Assembly (NCBI GenBank): GCA_910574895.1
Contig: CAJTDQ010000004.1
Location: 62,001 to 126,000 of the forward strand
Direction: 5' to 3'
From: Eubacteriaceae bacterium
Lineage (GTDB): Bacteria; Bacillota; Clostridia; Lachnospirales; Lachnospiraceae
DNA: 64,000 nt
Shown one piece after another: positions 47,088 to 54,717 of this stretch (position 1 is its first letter; each line of letters opens with the position of its first letter). Made by a program: the position numbers and the translations under genes. The notes beneath the pieces were generated by a model. It was not told the DNA's origin and did no database searches. It saw nothing but the letters and a program-made list of their open reading frames with translations.

Positions 47088-48095
47088 ATGAAAAGGTTTA
47101 TTATTGTTGGAGAAAAATCTTCTTATAGCGAAATGTATAAAATTATGTGTAGTGATGTTATCGGAGTAGAGAACATTTACTTTATAAACAATCCCTATTC
47201 TAGTTATACATTTATTAGTAGAGGTTTTAGGAAGGTTCTAAGAGAAATTGGATTAAAAGGATATAGTGAACAATTATATACAGTATATAAAAAAGTAAAA
47301 TTATTATTTAAAAAGAACAAAAAGGATGAAATAAATGTAATATTTTTTAATGCAGGATTAAGAGATGAATATAGTGAACAATTTTTAGAAAATTTAAAGA
47401 AGAGGTTTCATGCAAAAATAGGAATTATATTTGTTGACAGCTTTGGAACCTTTTCCGCGATGAGAGCACAAGAGTTATTACTAAATACGGATTTGGTGGA
47501 TTATGCTTATACAATTGAAGAAGAGGATCTCAACAAAAGCGATAAATTAACAAAATGTTTTACACCATATGCAAAGATTGACGGATATGAGAATATGGTT
47601 GAAAAAAATGATATTTATTTTGGTGGGACAATTAAAACAAGGGGAGAAATCATAAAGAGCTGTGTTGAAAAACTTATAGACAATAAAATTAAAATCAAAA
47701 TAGAGTTATTTGCATCAAAGGAGGAAATTGGTAAATACCAGTTCTTTGGTGACTATTCTGGAGTGACAATAGAAGATTACAGTGCGATAAAAGATTATTC
47801 ACAGATGGTGGTGGAGAGTTTAGAATCTGATGTATTACTTGATATAACAGATGGAGGGCAGACGGCGTTGACTCTTCGTCCATATGAGGCAATAGTCTAT
47901 AATAAAAGATTGTTAACAAATAATCAGAGTATCTTAGATTTTGAATTCTATGATCCACGCTATATGCGCTATTTTACTGAAATTACAGATGAAGACATAC
48001 AGTGGATTAAAAAGAAAGAAAAGGTTGAATATAATTATAAGCAGCAGTTTTCTGTATTAAATATAATAAATAATATTACAGAGGAAGGAAAATAA
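47088..48095 (+). CDS. Unrecognised protein, paralogue of the product of 25598-26581
   Basis: I do not recognise this 335-residue family. The N-terminal half is a mixed alpha/beta stretch (IIVGEKSSYSEMYKI, VIFFNAGLRDE). The C-terminal third carries T-L-R-P-Y-E-A-I-V-Y-N-K-R-L-L-T-N-N and QWIKKKEKVEYNYKQQF, clearly shared with the earlier paralogue. Soluble, no signal peptide. It precedes a pyruvyl transferase by one base. Glycosyltransferase-like folding is possible but unproven. Confidence 0.6.
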   Translation: MKRFIIVGEKSSYSEMYKIMCSDVIGVENIYFINNPYSSYTFISRGFRKVLREIGLKGYSEQLYTVYKKVKLLFKKNKKDEINVIFFNAGLRDEYSEQFLENLKKRFHAKIGIIFVDSFGTFSAMRAQELLLNTDLVDYAYTIEEEDLNKSDKLTKCFTPYAKIDGYENMVEKNDIYFGGTIKTRGEIIKSCVEKLIDNKIKIKIELFASKEEIGKYQFFGDYSGVTIEDYSAIKDYSQMVVESLESDVLLDITDGGQTALTLRPYEAIVYNKRLLTNNQSILDFEFYDPRYMRYFTEITDEDIQWIKKKEKVEYNYKQQFSVLNIINNITEEGK

Positions 48096-48096
48096 A

Positions 48097-49251
48097 GTGA
48101 AGAAAGTACTAATCGCAACATGGTATTTGGGAAATAATTATGGAACAGTATTACAGGCGTATTCTTTAAAGAAATTTTTAGAGAAAGAAGAATTTCAGGT
48201 CTTTATGCAGTATCCACACGGAAAAGAAACACATTCTTATCATGATTACGTTGCAACTTTTATGAATAAGCTGATATTTAGATTAAATACAAAGAAAAGC
48301 TTAAGAAAAAAATCTGATAATAGTCATAAAGAAGAAATTGAACAGCAAAGGGAAAAATTTGAAGAGTTCTTTACTGATGTTTATAAAGGAAAGCATTTCA
48401 GTATAACAACAGGTGAAAAAACAAAAAAAGCGAAAGAACAAATAGATGTCTTTATTAGTGGAGGAGACCAGATATGGAATCCATATTTCTTAAATAGACA
48501 TATGCTGTTTGACTACGTGGATAATGATAAAAAGGTCATCTCTTTTGGAACAAGTATTGGTGTGAAAAAAATACCTTTGTATTATAAGAAGTTTTATAGA
48601 GTTATGTTGAGTAAATATCACTTTATAGGAGTTAGAGAGGAAAGTTCCAGAATTGAATTAGAAAAAATTACCCAAAAGAAGGTTTCAAAGGTTGTTGATC
48701 CTACATTATTAGTTGGTATAGAAGAATGGAATGAAGATATCAAAAAATATTCTAGAATAAATTTAGATGATTTGGAACATGACTATATACTTTGCTACTT
48801 TGTTGGTGATAGAGATTATTGGGATTACGTTAAGGCAATGCAATTGGAGACGGGATATAAGGTATATATATTGCCAATAACACAAAGCATGCAGGAATAT
48901 AGAAAGGATTATGAATATATTATTGATACATCTCCTCTAGATTTTTTACATCTCATAAAAAATGCAAAAATAGTTTGTACAGATTCGTATCATGCTACAG
49001 TATTCGCTACGAGATTCATGAAAGAAATATATGTGTTGAAACGGTTTAGCAATAAATCTAAAAAATCACAAAATGGAAGATTGTATGAATATTTAAAAAC
49101 TATCGGAAGACTAGATATTATTGTGAATGATGAAAATGTTTTTCATAGAAACATAAACGATAAAATAAACAATGCAGAAGAGTATCTCGAAAGCATAACA
49201 AATCAATCAAAAGAGTTATTATTAAAGGAATTAAAAGAAGATTATGAATAA
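48097..49251 (+). CDS. Polysaccharide pyruvyl transferase family protein (copy 2)
   Basis: The 384-residue protein begins from GTG with KVLIATWYLGNNYGTVLQAYSL, then DVFISGGDQIWNP and the C-terminal VCTDSYHATVFATRFMKE. This is the branch of pfam04230 often placed beside Fe-S proteins of the F420-hydrogenase beta type, and one is two genes downstream here. GAGGAAGG precedes the GTG. Confidence 0.87.
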   Translation: MKKVLIATWYLGNNYGTVLQAYSLKKFLEKEEFQVFMQYPHGKETHSYHDYVATFMNKLIFRLNTKKSLRKKSDNSHKEEIEQQREKFEEFFTDVYKGKHFSITTGEKTKKAKEQIDVFISGGDQIWNPYFLNRHMLFDYVDNDKKVISFGTSIGVKKIPLYYKKFYRVMLSKYHFIGVREESSRIELEKITQKKVSKVVDPTLLVGIEEWNEDIKKYSRINLDDLEHDYILCYFVGDRDYWDYVKAMQLETGYKVYILPITQSMQEYRKDYEYIIDTSPLDFLHLIKNAKIVCTDSYHATVFATRFMKEIYVLKRFSNKSKKSQNGRLYEYLKTIGRLDIIVNDENVFHRNINDKINNAEEYLESITNQSKELLLKELKEDYE

Positions 49252-50764
49252 GAAACAATTATCAATTAATATGATATCGCAGATTGCCGCATATGTACTA
49301 AGCTTGGGAGTATCGTTTTTTGTTACTTCTTATGTTGTGCGGTATATTGGAACAGAAGTGTATGGTTTTGTGGGACTAGCGAATAATTTTATGAGTTATC
49401 TGTCTGTAATTACAGTGGCCCTTAGTGGTATGATTAACAGATATATTACAGTTGAATTATATGGAGGGAATAAGGATAATGCGAATAAGTATTATACTTC
49501 CGCGATTATTTCAAATATTATACTCTCGATTATATTGGCAATACCCATTATATTGTGTATAGCTTATTTGGAAAAGATAGTAAATGTTCCAAGTGGTTAT
49601 GTCACAGATATAAAGTTATTGTGGATTTTCTTGTTTGCATTGTTTTTAATACAATTACCAACAAATGTGTTTAGTGTATCAACCTTTGCAAGAAATCGTT
49701 TAGAATTAACGAATTTAAGGAATATGGAAAGTGGAATAATAAAAGTGATTTTATTGTTTTTAGTATTCTCTGTACTTTCACCACATGTATATTATATCGG
49801 TGCAATTACTTTTATTTGTGGTATATATTGTATCTTATTGAATTATTATTATAAAAGAAAATTAACCCCAGAATTACAATTAAATATAAAGATGTTTGAT
49901 ATTAAACTAGTAGGTTCTTTGATAAAAAACAGTATTTGGAATTCTGTACAACAGTTAAACATAATTCTATTTACGGGATTAGACCTATTATTGACAAATA
50001 TTTTTATTGGTGCAAAAGAAATGAGTCTCTTTTCTATTGCAAAAACCTTGCCGACGAGTGTGATGAGTTTTGTGGGAACAATTTCAGGTACATTTACACC
50101 ACAATTAACAATTACGTACGCAGAAAATGATACAGAAAAGTTTATTAAGGAAACGAAAATGGCAATGAAAATCTGTGGATTTTTATGTGCAGTTCCAATT
50201 ATTGGACTGATGGCGTTTGGAACTAGCCTTTTTAAACTGTGGGTACCTACTTTATCTGCAGCAGAAATAAGAAATGTTCAATTGTTATCTATTTTAACTG
50301 TTATGCCATATTTTATAGATGTTTTTGTACATCCGTTATTTTCAATTAATGTTATTACTGTAAAACTTAAAGTACCTGTTTTATTTAATGTGATTTCAGG
50401 AGTGCTGAATGTTGTTATTGTTTACATTCTATTAAGAACAACAAGTATGGGTGTGTTTGCTATTGCGTCCATAAGCGGAATACTTATGATTTTGAAAACA
50501 TTATTATTTACTCCATTTTATTCAAGTCATGTTCTAGGAGTTAAATACACGACTTTTTATGGACCGCTTATTAAAGGAATTTTTGCAAATATAATAACAT
50601 TAATTTTGTTCTATTTTATAAATAATATGATTACTACTAATACATGGACAAGGTTTATAATTACTTGTTTAGTAAGTGGAGTCTTAGGCTATATAGTTAA
50701 CTTTATGGTTTATTTAAATAAAGAAGAAAGAAGAAAAATCTGTTCAATGATAAAGAGAAAATAA
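49244..50764 (+). CDS. Wzx-type oligosaccharide flippase (copy 2)
   Basis: The 506-residue membrane protein has about 12-14 segments, a typical start SINMISQIAAYVLSLGVSFFVTSYVVRYIG and EVYGFVGLANNF. It overlaps the pyruvyl transferase by eight bases. It is not a close copy of the flippase at 21954, which suggests a separate origin and perhaps another substrate. Confidence 0.9.
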   Translation: MNKKQLSINMISQIAAYVLSLGVSFFVTSYVVRYIGTEVYGFVGLANNFMSYLSVITVALSGMINRYITVELYGGNKDNANKYYTSAIISNIILSIILAIPIILCIAYLEKIVNVPSGYVTDIKLLWIFLFALFLIQLPTNVFSVSTFARNRLELTNLRNMESGIIKVILLFLVFSVLSPHVYYIGAITFICGIYCILLNYYYKRKLTPELQLNIKMFDIKLVGSLIKNSIWNSVQQLNIILFTGLDLLLTNIFIGAKEMSLFSIAKTLPTSVMSFVGTISGTFTPQLTITYAENDTEKFIKETKMAMKICGFLCAVPIIGLMAFGTSLFKLWVPTLSAAEIRNVQLLSILTVMPYFIDVFVHPLFSINVITVKLKVPVLFNVISGVLNVVIVYILLRTTSMGVFAIASISGILMILKTLLFTPFYSSHVLGVKYTTFYGPLIKGIFANIITLILFYFINNMITTNTWTRFIITCLVSGVLGYIVNFMVYLNKEERRKICSMIKRK

Positions 50765-50765
50765 T

Positions 50766-51896
50766 ATGAAAATATGTGATTTAGAAAAATGTACAAGTTG
50801 TGGAGTATGTTCGACATTATGTCCTAAAAATGCTATTAAATTAGTTTACAATAAATCTGGTGAATTTTTACCACATATAGATTATGATAAATGTATTGGA
50901 TGCAATTTATGTAAAAGAGTATGTCAGGTTAATGAAAAAGTACAATTGAAGGACATACAAAAATGTTTTGCAGCATGGAGAAAAAATAATAAAAAAAGAG
51001 AAAGAAGTGCATCAGGAGGAATTGGCACTGCGTTTGCAGAGAAAATAATAGAGAATGATGGTATTGTATATTCCGCCATGTTGGACGACAACGAAGAAGT
51101 AAGTATTTGCCGCATTACCAATAGCACTGATTTAAATAAGATTCAAGGGTCAAAGTATGTCTATTCTTATGTGAAAAATACATATTTGGAGGTGAAGCAA
51201 GATTTAGAAAGTGGTAAGCAGATATTATATATAGGTCTGCCGTGTCAAATTGCAGGACTTTATAACTCGCTTAAAGGAGGGGAATATCCTAATTTAATTA
51301 CTGTGGATATAATTTGTCATGGAAGTGTATCACAATTATTATGGAAAGAGCATGTAGAATACTTACAAAAAAAAGCTTCTTTTTCATATGATAATTTTAG
51401 TTTTAGAAGTAATAAATGGGATGAAAATTATCATCTATGTTTTCATGAAAATGGAAAAACAGTTCTAAATTTAAGCAGCTGGGAAGATGAATATTTTACA
51501 GGGTTTTTAAATGGTTCCATACTAAGGGACAGCTGTTATCATTGTGAGTATAAGCAAAAGAAACGAGTCGGAGATATTTCTATTGGTGATTTTATTGGGT
51601 TGAATAAAACAGAGCTGCAGACAGCAGATAATGGAAACACTTCGGTGATACTTGTTAATAGTCAAAAGGGCGAAAGTTTTGTTTTATCAAATAGGGAAGA
51701 AATTGAGCTTGTTGAAAGAGAAATTAATGAGGCCGTTGATAATGGACCTAGTTTAAATGGAAATATTAATAAGTATAGAAATAAAAGATTATTTAAAATT
51801 TTTAATAGCATTATTGGATTTCACAGAGCAAATATCATAGTGAATTTGTGGTTGAAAATATTAAATAAATTACGAAAAATTTTTCGTAGAGTTTAA
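50766..51896 (+). CDS. F420-hydrogenase/dehydrogenase beta-subunit-like Fe-S protein
   Basis: The 376-residue protein has two ferredoxin-type clusters at the N-terminus (CTSCGVCSTLCPKNAI at about 9-24 and CIGCNLCKRVC at about 42-52), then the FrhB-like core with RSASGGIGTAF, GLPCQIAGLY and CHGSVSQLLW. Cysteines in CYHCEYKQKKR near 258 are also typical. Family members in polysaccharide loci sit with pyruvyl transferases; their reaction is not established to my knowledge. Confidence 0.85.
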   Translation: MKICDLEKCTSCGVCSTLCPKNAIKLVYNKSGEFLPHIDYDKCIGCNLCKRVCQVNEKVQLKDIQKCFAAWRKNNKKRERSASGGIGTAFAEKIIENDGIVYSAMLDDNEEVSICRITNSTDLNKIQGSKYVYSYVKNTYLEVKQDLESGKQILYIGLPCQIAGLYNSLKGGEYPNLITVDIICHGSVSQLLWKEHVEYLQKKASFSYDNFSFRSNKWDENYHLCFHENGKTVLNLSSWEDEYFTGFLNGSILRDSCYHCEYKQKKRVGDISIGDFIGLNKTELQTADNGNTSVILVNSQKGESFVLSNREEIELVEREINEAVDNGPSLNGNINKYRNKRLFKIFNSIIGFHRANIIVNLWLKILNKLRKIFRRV

Positions 51897-51914
51897 AATA
51901 AAAAAGGAGGATAT

Positions 51915-52532
51915 ATGCGTGCCAAAAGGTTAAATAATGTAGAATGCCTGAGAGTGTTGATTATGTTTATGATTGTGATTCATCATTGCGTAGTTAGCGG
52001 TTTGCATTTAAACAGCAATTTGAATAGTGGAATTGACTGTAACAATATGATGAATTATTTATTAGTTTTTATAAATTCCATTGTTGTTGTGGCCGTGAAT
52101 GTATTCTTTTTGATTTCAGGATATTTTACGATTAATTTTAAATTAAATAAGTTTTTGATGCTTTTGGGAGAGGTAATATTTTACTCATTTTTTATATACA
52201 TAATATTCGCCATTGAGGGTGGAGAGATATTGAATGTAAAAAATATAATGAAGTATTCAATACTTGCTGTTAATGAATATTGGTTTATGACAGTGTATCT
52301 TGTACTAATGTTAGTTGCACCTTACTTAAATATTGTAATAGATTTACTTAAAGCAGATAAAAGAAAATATTCAATTTTTATAATAACTTTGTTTGCCATT
52401 ACTTGTATTTACGGATTTGCTTTTGATAAAGATGTCATTAATGTAAATGGAGGGTATTCATTAATATATGCGATATTTTTATATTTTACAGGAAACTTTA
52501 TTAAGACATATGATATGAATGAAACCAGATAA
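51915..52532 (+). pseudogene. Acyltransferase-3 gene, N-terminal part, split by the Tn4451-like element
   Basis: About 202 residues of native sequence (NNVECLRVLIMFMIVIHHCV with the R...H motif, about six membrane segments) run to 52522; the last codons, ETR and stop, come from the transposon. AAGGAGG precedes the ATG. Joining base 52522 to 62604 continues the frame as DMN-D-CKKMHILYM and gives a 348-residue protein, the family's usual length. The gene is thus broken by one insertion but would be restored by precise excision. Confidence 0.9.
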
Positions 52533-52597
52533 GGAGAAAACTCAAAATTTTGTTTAAGACAGTAGACATAACAACGTGGAGTGAATATCTTATCTGG
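52525..52597. repeat. Inverted repeats in the left transposon end
   Basis: CCAGATAAG at 52525-52533 recurs inverted as CTTATCTGG at 52589-52597, and a similar motif lies in the right end and in the relic end near 53137-53146. These are plausible TnpX binding sites. Confidence 0.5.
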
Positions 52598-52609
52598 AGA
52601 AAATAGAAA

Positions 52610-52984
52610 ATGGCAAATATATTATTTGAGAAACTGGGCGGCAAATATGAGCGGCAAGGAGATTACTTAATACCATGCTTGACTGTACTCGCCGAAGAAG
52701 AACAGCCGATAGGCACATGGGGACAGCGGCATCTGGACTATCTGAAGCAGTATCGCAAGGTTACATACACCAATCTTCTCACAAACGGCAAGCTGAATAC
52801 ATACCTTGCCGACATCGATAGGCAGGCACAGGAACGCTTTGAAAGGCTCATAGAGGGCATGAAACAAGCGCAGGGCATAACGGAACGCCTAAAGGAAGAA
52901 AATGCCTTAGAATGGGTACAACACTTAAATAACATAAGGGCATGTGCGAGACAGATTGTGAACGAGGAAATTGTTTTTGCATAA
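52610..52984 (+). CDS. tnpV: Transposon-encoded TnpV-like protein
   Basis: The 124-residue soluble protein has the TnpV pattern: LFEKLGGKYERQGDYLIPCL, IGTWGQRHLDYLKQYR, TNLLTNGKL...ADIDRQAQER and a C-terminal MNNIRA-like segment (LNNIRACARQIVNEEI). TnpV is carried by Tn4451/Tn4453-type elements and has no established function. It is just inside the left end, followed by a terminator. Confidence 0.8.
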   Translation: MANILFEKLGGKYERQGDYLIPCLTVLAEEEQPIGTWGQRHLDYLKQYRKVTYTNLLTNGKLNTYLADIDRQAQERFERLIEGMKQAQGITERLKEENALEWVQHLNNIRACARQIVNEEIVFA

Positions 52985-52992
52985 GTACAGAA

Positions 52993-53023
52993 AGGCGGCA
53001 GAAAATTGCCGCCTAAAAATTTT
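52993..53023 (+). terminator. Terminator after tnpV
   Basis: AGGCGGCA (52993-53000) pairs perfectly with TGCCGCCT (53007-53014) around six bases, followed by an A/T run. It lies nine bases past the tnpV stop. Confidence 0.8.
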
Positions 53024-53034
53024 CCGAAAAAGTC

Positions 53035-53065
53035 TTGCTTGTTACGTTGCGTAATGATTTATAAT
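53035..53065 (+). promoter_or_regulatory. MerR-type promoter with 19-base spacer and dyad operator
   Basis: TTGCTT (53035-53040) and a perfect TATAAT (53060-53065) are 19 bases apart, the elongated spacing typical of MerR-controlled promoters. The spacer holds a perfect dyad TTACG-TTG-CGTAA at 53042-53054. It drives only the 15-codon remnant at 53088. Confidence 0.65.
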
Positions 53066-53087
53066 ATGTTTCAGGAGGTAAAGGACT

Positions 53088-53135
53088 ATGGCAAAATACA
53101 GGGCAATCCCAAATGGATATATGACAGTTGATTGA
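53088..53135 (+). pseudogene. 5' remnant of a MerR-family regulator gene
   Basis: A strong AGGAGG (53073-53078) and ATG start the peptide MAKYRAIPNGYMTVD before a stop. The first 14 residues match, from memory, the N-terminus of Firmicute MerR-family regulators that continue into the HTH (GYMTVGE...). The sequence after about 53129 belongs to the inverted transposon relic, so the gene was cut off here. The upstream promoter has MerR-type spacing, which supports the call. Confidence 0.5.
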
Positions 53136-53202
53136 TACCAGATAAGGATAAAAATAGATATGTATGGGCAGGAGCATAGACTTTCTCCTGCCACGCCTAT
53201 AT
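53130..53202 (-). repeat. Relic transposon end, inverted copy of the right terminus
   Basis: Read on the minus strand, this matches the live right end (about 62519-62601): the same CTCCTGCC palindrome, AGATATGTAT-type block and ATCTGGT end, with a few changes and a gap of several bases near the tip. It lies directly beyond the stop of the inverted tnpX relic, as at the live right end. Confidence 0.75.
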
Positions 53203-53787
53203 TTAGGCGGTTTGACGTTTGGTACGTTTTCCGTATTCACGTTCTATTTCCCGCATTTCTTCATCCGTTGGAATATCAACAATCCCGACATAGGAATAGT
53301 AGATGTCAATATCCTGTGTCCGTTTCCCGTCTTTTTTCTCGCATTCATGGACTACGATTTTATCCACAAAGGTATTTAAGATTTCGGGCGTTAGCTCGTC
53401 AATACGAGTATATTTTTTGGTGACGGCAATTAGCTTGGAAACATTGGTTGCTTCTGTGTCGGCTTCGCTGACTTCGGATTTCAAGGTTTCGATTTTGTGT
53501 TTTAGCTGTTCCTGCTCAGCTTCATAACCATCTGACAGCTTGTAAAAGCGTTCGTCATTCAGCTTTCCGTTGACATTATCTTCATAGATTTTGCGGAACA
53601 GGCGGTCAAGTTCTTCCATGCGCTTTTCGTCTTTTTCAATCTGTTTCTGCTTTGCGTATAACTCGTATCGGCGTTCCGCAAGGGTAGTGTCAATCTGCTG
53701 TCGGATAAATACCCTTTCAAACTGCTGTAAATAGGACAGGAAATGCTGAAGCTGTTTTAATACCAACTGGTATAGGACATCTTCTCT
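53203..53787 (-). pseudogene. Inverted 3' relic of a second tnpX-like serine recombinase
   Basis: About 194 residues, from REDVLYQLVLKQLQ to the stop, match the C-terminus of the intact TnpX (60860-62518) at most positions, with scattered substitutions (for example KRTQD for KRTQQ). The catalytic N-terminal domain is absent. Homology stops at about 53787, where CHAP-domain sequence on the other strand begins. The differences show it is not a fresh duplication of the live gene but came from a related element. Confidence 0.9.
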
Positions 53788-54108
53788 GACTGCTTCGCAT
53801 CGTGGTGTGCCGACCAGTGCGGCTATCTGGAAAGCGGCATCATCCCGAAATTCTCCCTCTGCTCGGACGGTGTAAACTGGTTCAAGGGCAAAAGGCAATG
53901 GCAGGATAAGAACTATGAGCCGCAGGCAGGCGACCTTATTTTCTTTGATTGGGGGAGCGACGGCTCAATCGACCATGTGGGAATCGTGGAGAGATGCGAG
54001 AATGGAACGGTCTACACCGTGGAGGGTAACTCTGGGGATGCCTGCAAACAGCAGAGCTATCCAGTCGGGAGTGGCTCAATATACGGCTACGGAGTGCCAA
54101 ACTATTAG
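53788..54108 (+). pseudogene. C-terminal fragment of a CHAP-domain cell-wall hydrolase
   Basis: The plus-strand frame reads DCFASWCADQCGYLESGIIP, then about 85 more residues with a GDLIFFDWG segment, SIDHVGIVE and GYGVPNY before TAG. This is the Cys/His catalytic CHAP region of the peptidoglycan amidases carried by conjugative elements, Cys at WCADQ and His at IDHVGI. The N-terminal half is missing and no start or ribosome site exists, so it is a fragment joined to the tnpX relic. Confidence 0.8.
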
Positions 54109-54262
54109 CAGGGCAGGGCAAAAGGAAACCAGAGGGACTTAATCCTTTGTCTGTTCCTTTGCCTTACATAAGGCAATTACTTTAAAAAAGGTTAGATAAA
54201 AAACACCAGAATAGGTTTTTGATTTTTTGAAATATCATAGTTGCTCATAATATAACAAAATG

Positions 54263-54329
54263 ACTATTTGAATAGTTGACACCACATGACTATTGTGATA
54301 GTATACTCAAAAAGAACTATTGCAATAGT
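54263..54329 (+). promoter_or_regulatory. Promoter and three dyad operators of the BlaI-like module
   Basis: Three copies of a 14-base dyad ACTATT-nn-AATAGT occur at 54263-54276, 54289-54302 (one mismatch) and 54316-54329, evenly spaced by 26-27 bases. TTGACA (54276-54281) and TAGTAT (54299-54304) with a 17-base spacer form the promoter, which the first two dyads overlap. BlaI/MecI repressors bind such dyads, so autorepression is likely. Confidence 0.8.
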
Positions 54330-54347
54330 CATTTTAGGAGGTGCAGA

Positions 54348-54707
54348 ATGAGGATGAAGTTATTTGATTCAGAATTAAAAGTGATGGAAGTATTATGGAA
54401 AGAGGGAAACATTACAGCAGGACAGATTTCAAAAATACTGAAAGAGGAAATTGGCTGGAATAGGAATACAACTTACACGGTGATAAAAAAATGTATAGAG
54501 AAAGGCGCAATCGAAAGAATTGAACCTAAATTTATCTGCAAGGCAATGATTTCCAAAGAAGACGTACAGGCATATGAAACAGCGGAATTGATTGAAAGGG
54601 TATTTGACGGTTCTAAGAAAAAATTTTTTGCCGCTTTGTTGTCTGAAAAAACCTTGACACATGATGAACTGCAGCAATTAAAGAATTTGATAAACCAGAT
54701 GAAATGA
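54348..54707 (+). CDS. BlaI/MecI/CopY-family repressor
   Basis: The 119-residue protein has an N-terminal winged helix: LFDSELKVMEVLWKEGNITAGQISKIL, WNRNTTYTVIKKCIEKGAIER. Its C-terminal helical dimerisation part (KKFFAALLSEKTLTHDELQQL) is typical of BlaI/MecI. In this family the repressor is cut or displaced when the partner M56 membrane protease is activated. The ATG at 54348 follows TTAGGAGG; an earlier frame start at 54276 lies inside the operators. It is followed ten bases later by the BlaR1-like gene. Confidence 0.93.
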   Translation: MRMKLFDSELKVMEVLWKEGNITAGQISKILKEEIGWNRNTTYTVIKKCIEKGAIERIEPKFICKAMISKEDVQAYETAELIERVFDGSKKKFFAALLSEKTLTHDELQQLKNLINQMK

Positions 54708-54717
54708 GGTGAAAAGT

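Noticed and set aside
54276-54347. Earlier start for the BlaI-like repressor
   Set aside because: It would lie within the operators and promoter; the ATG at 54348 has a good TTAGGAGG site and the normal family N-terminus.
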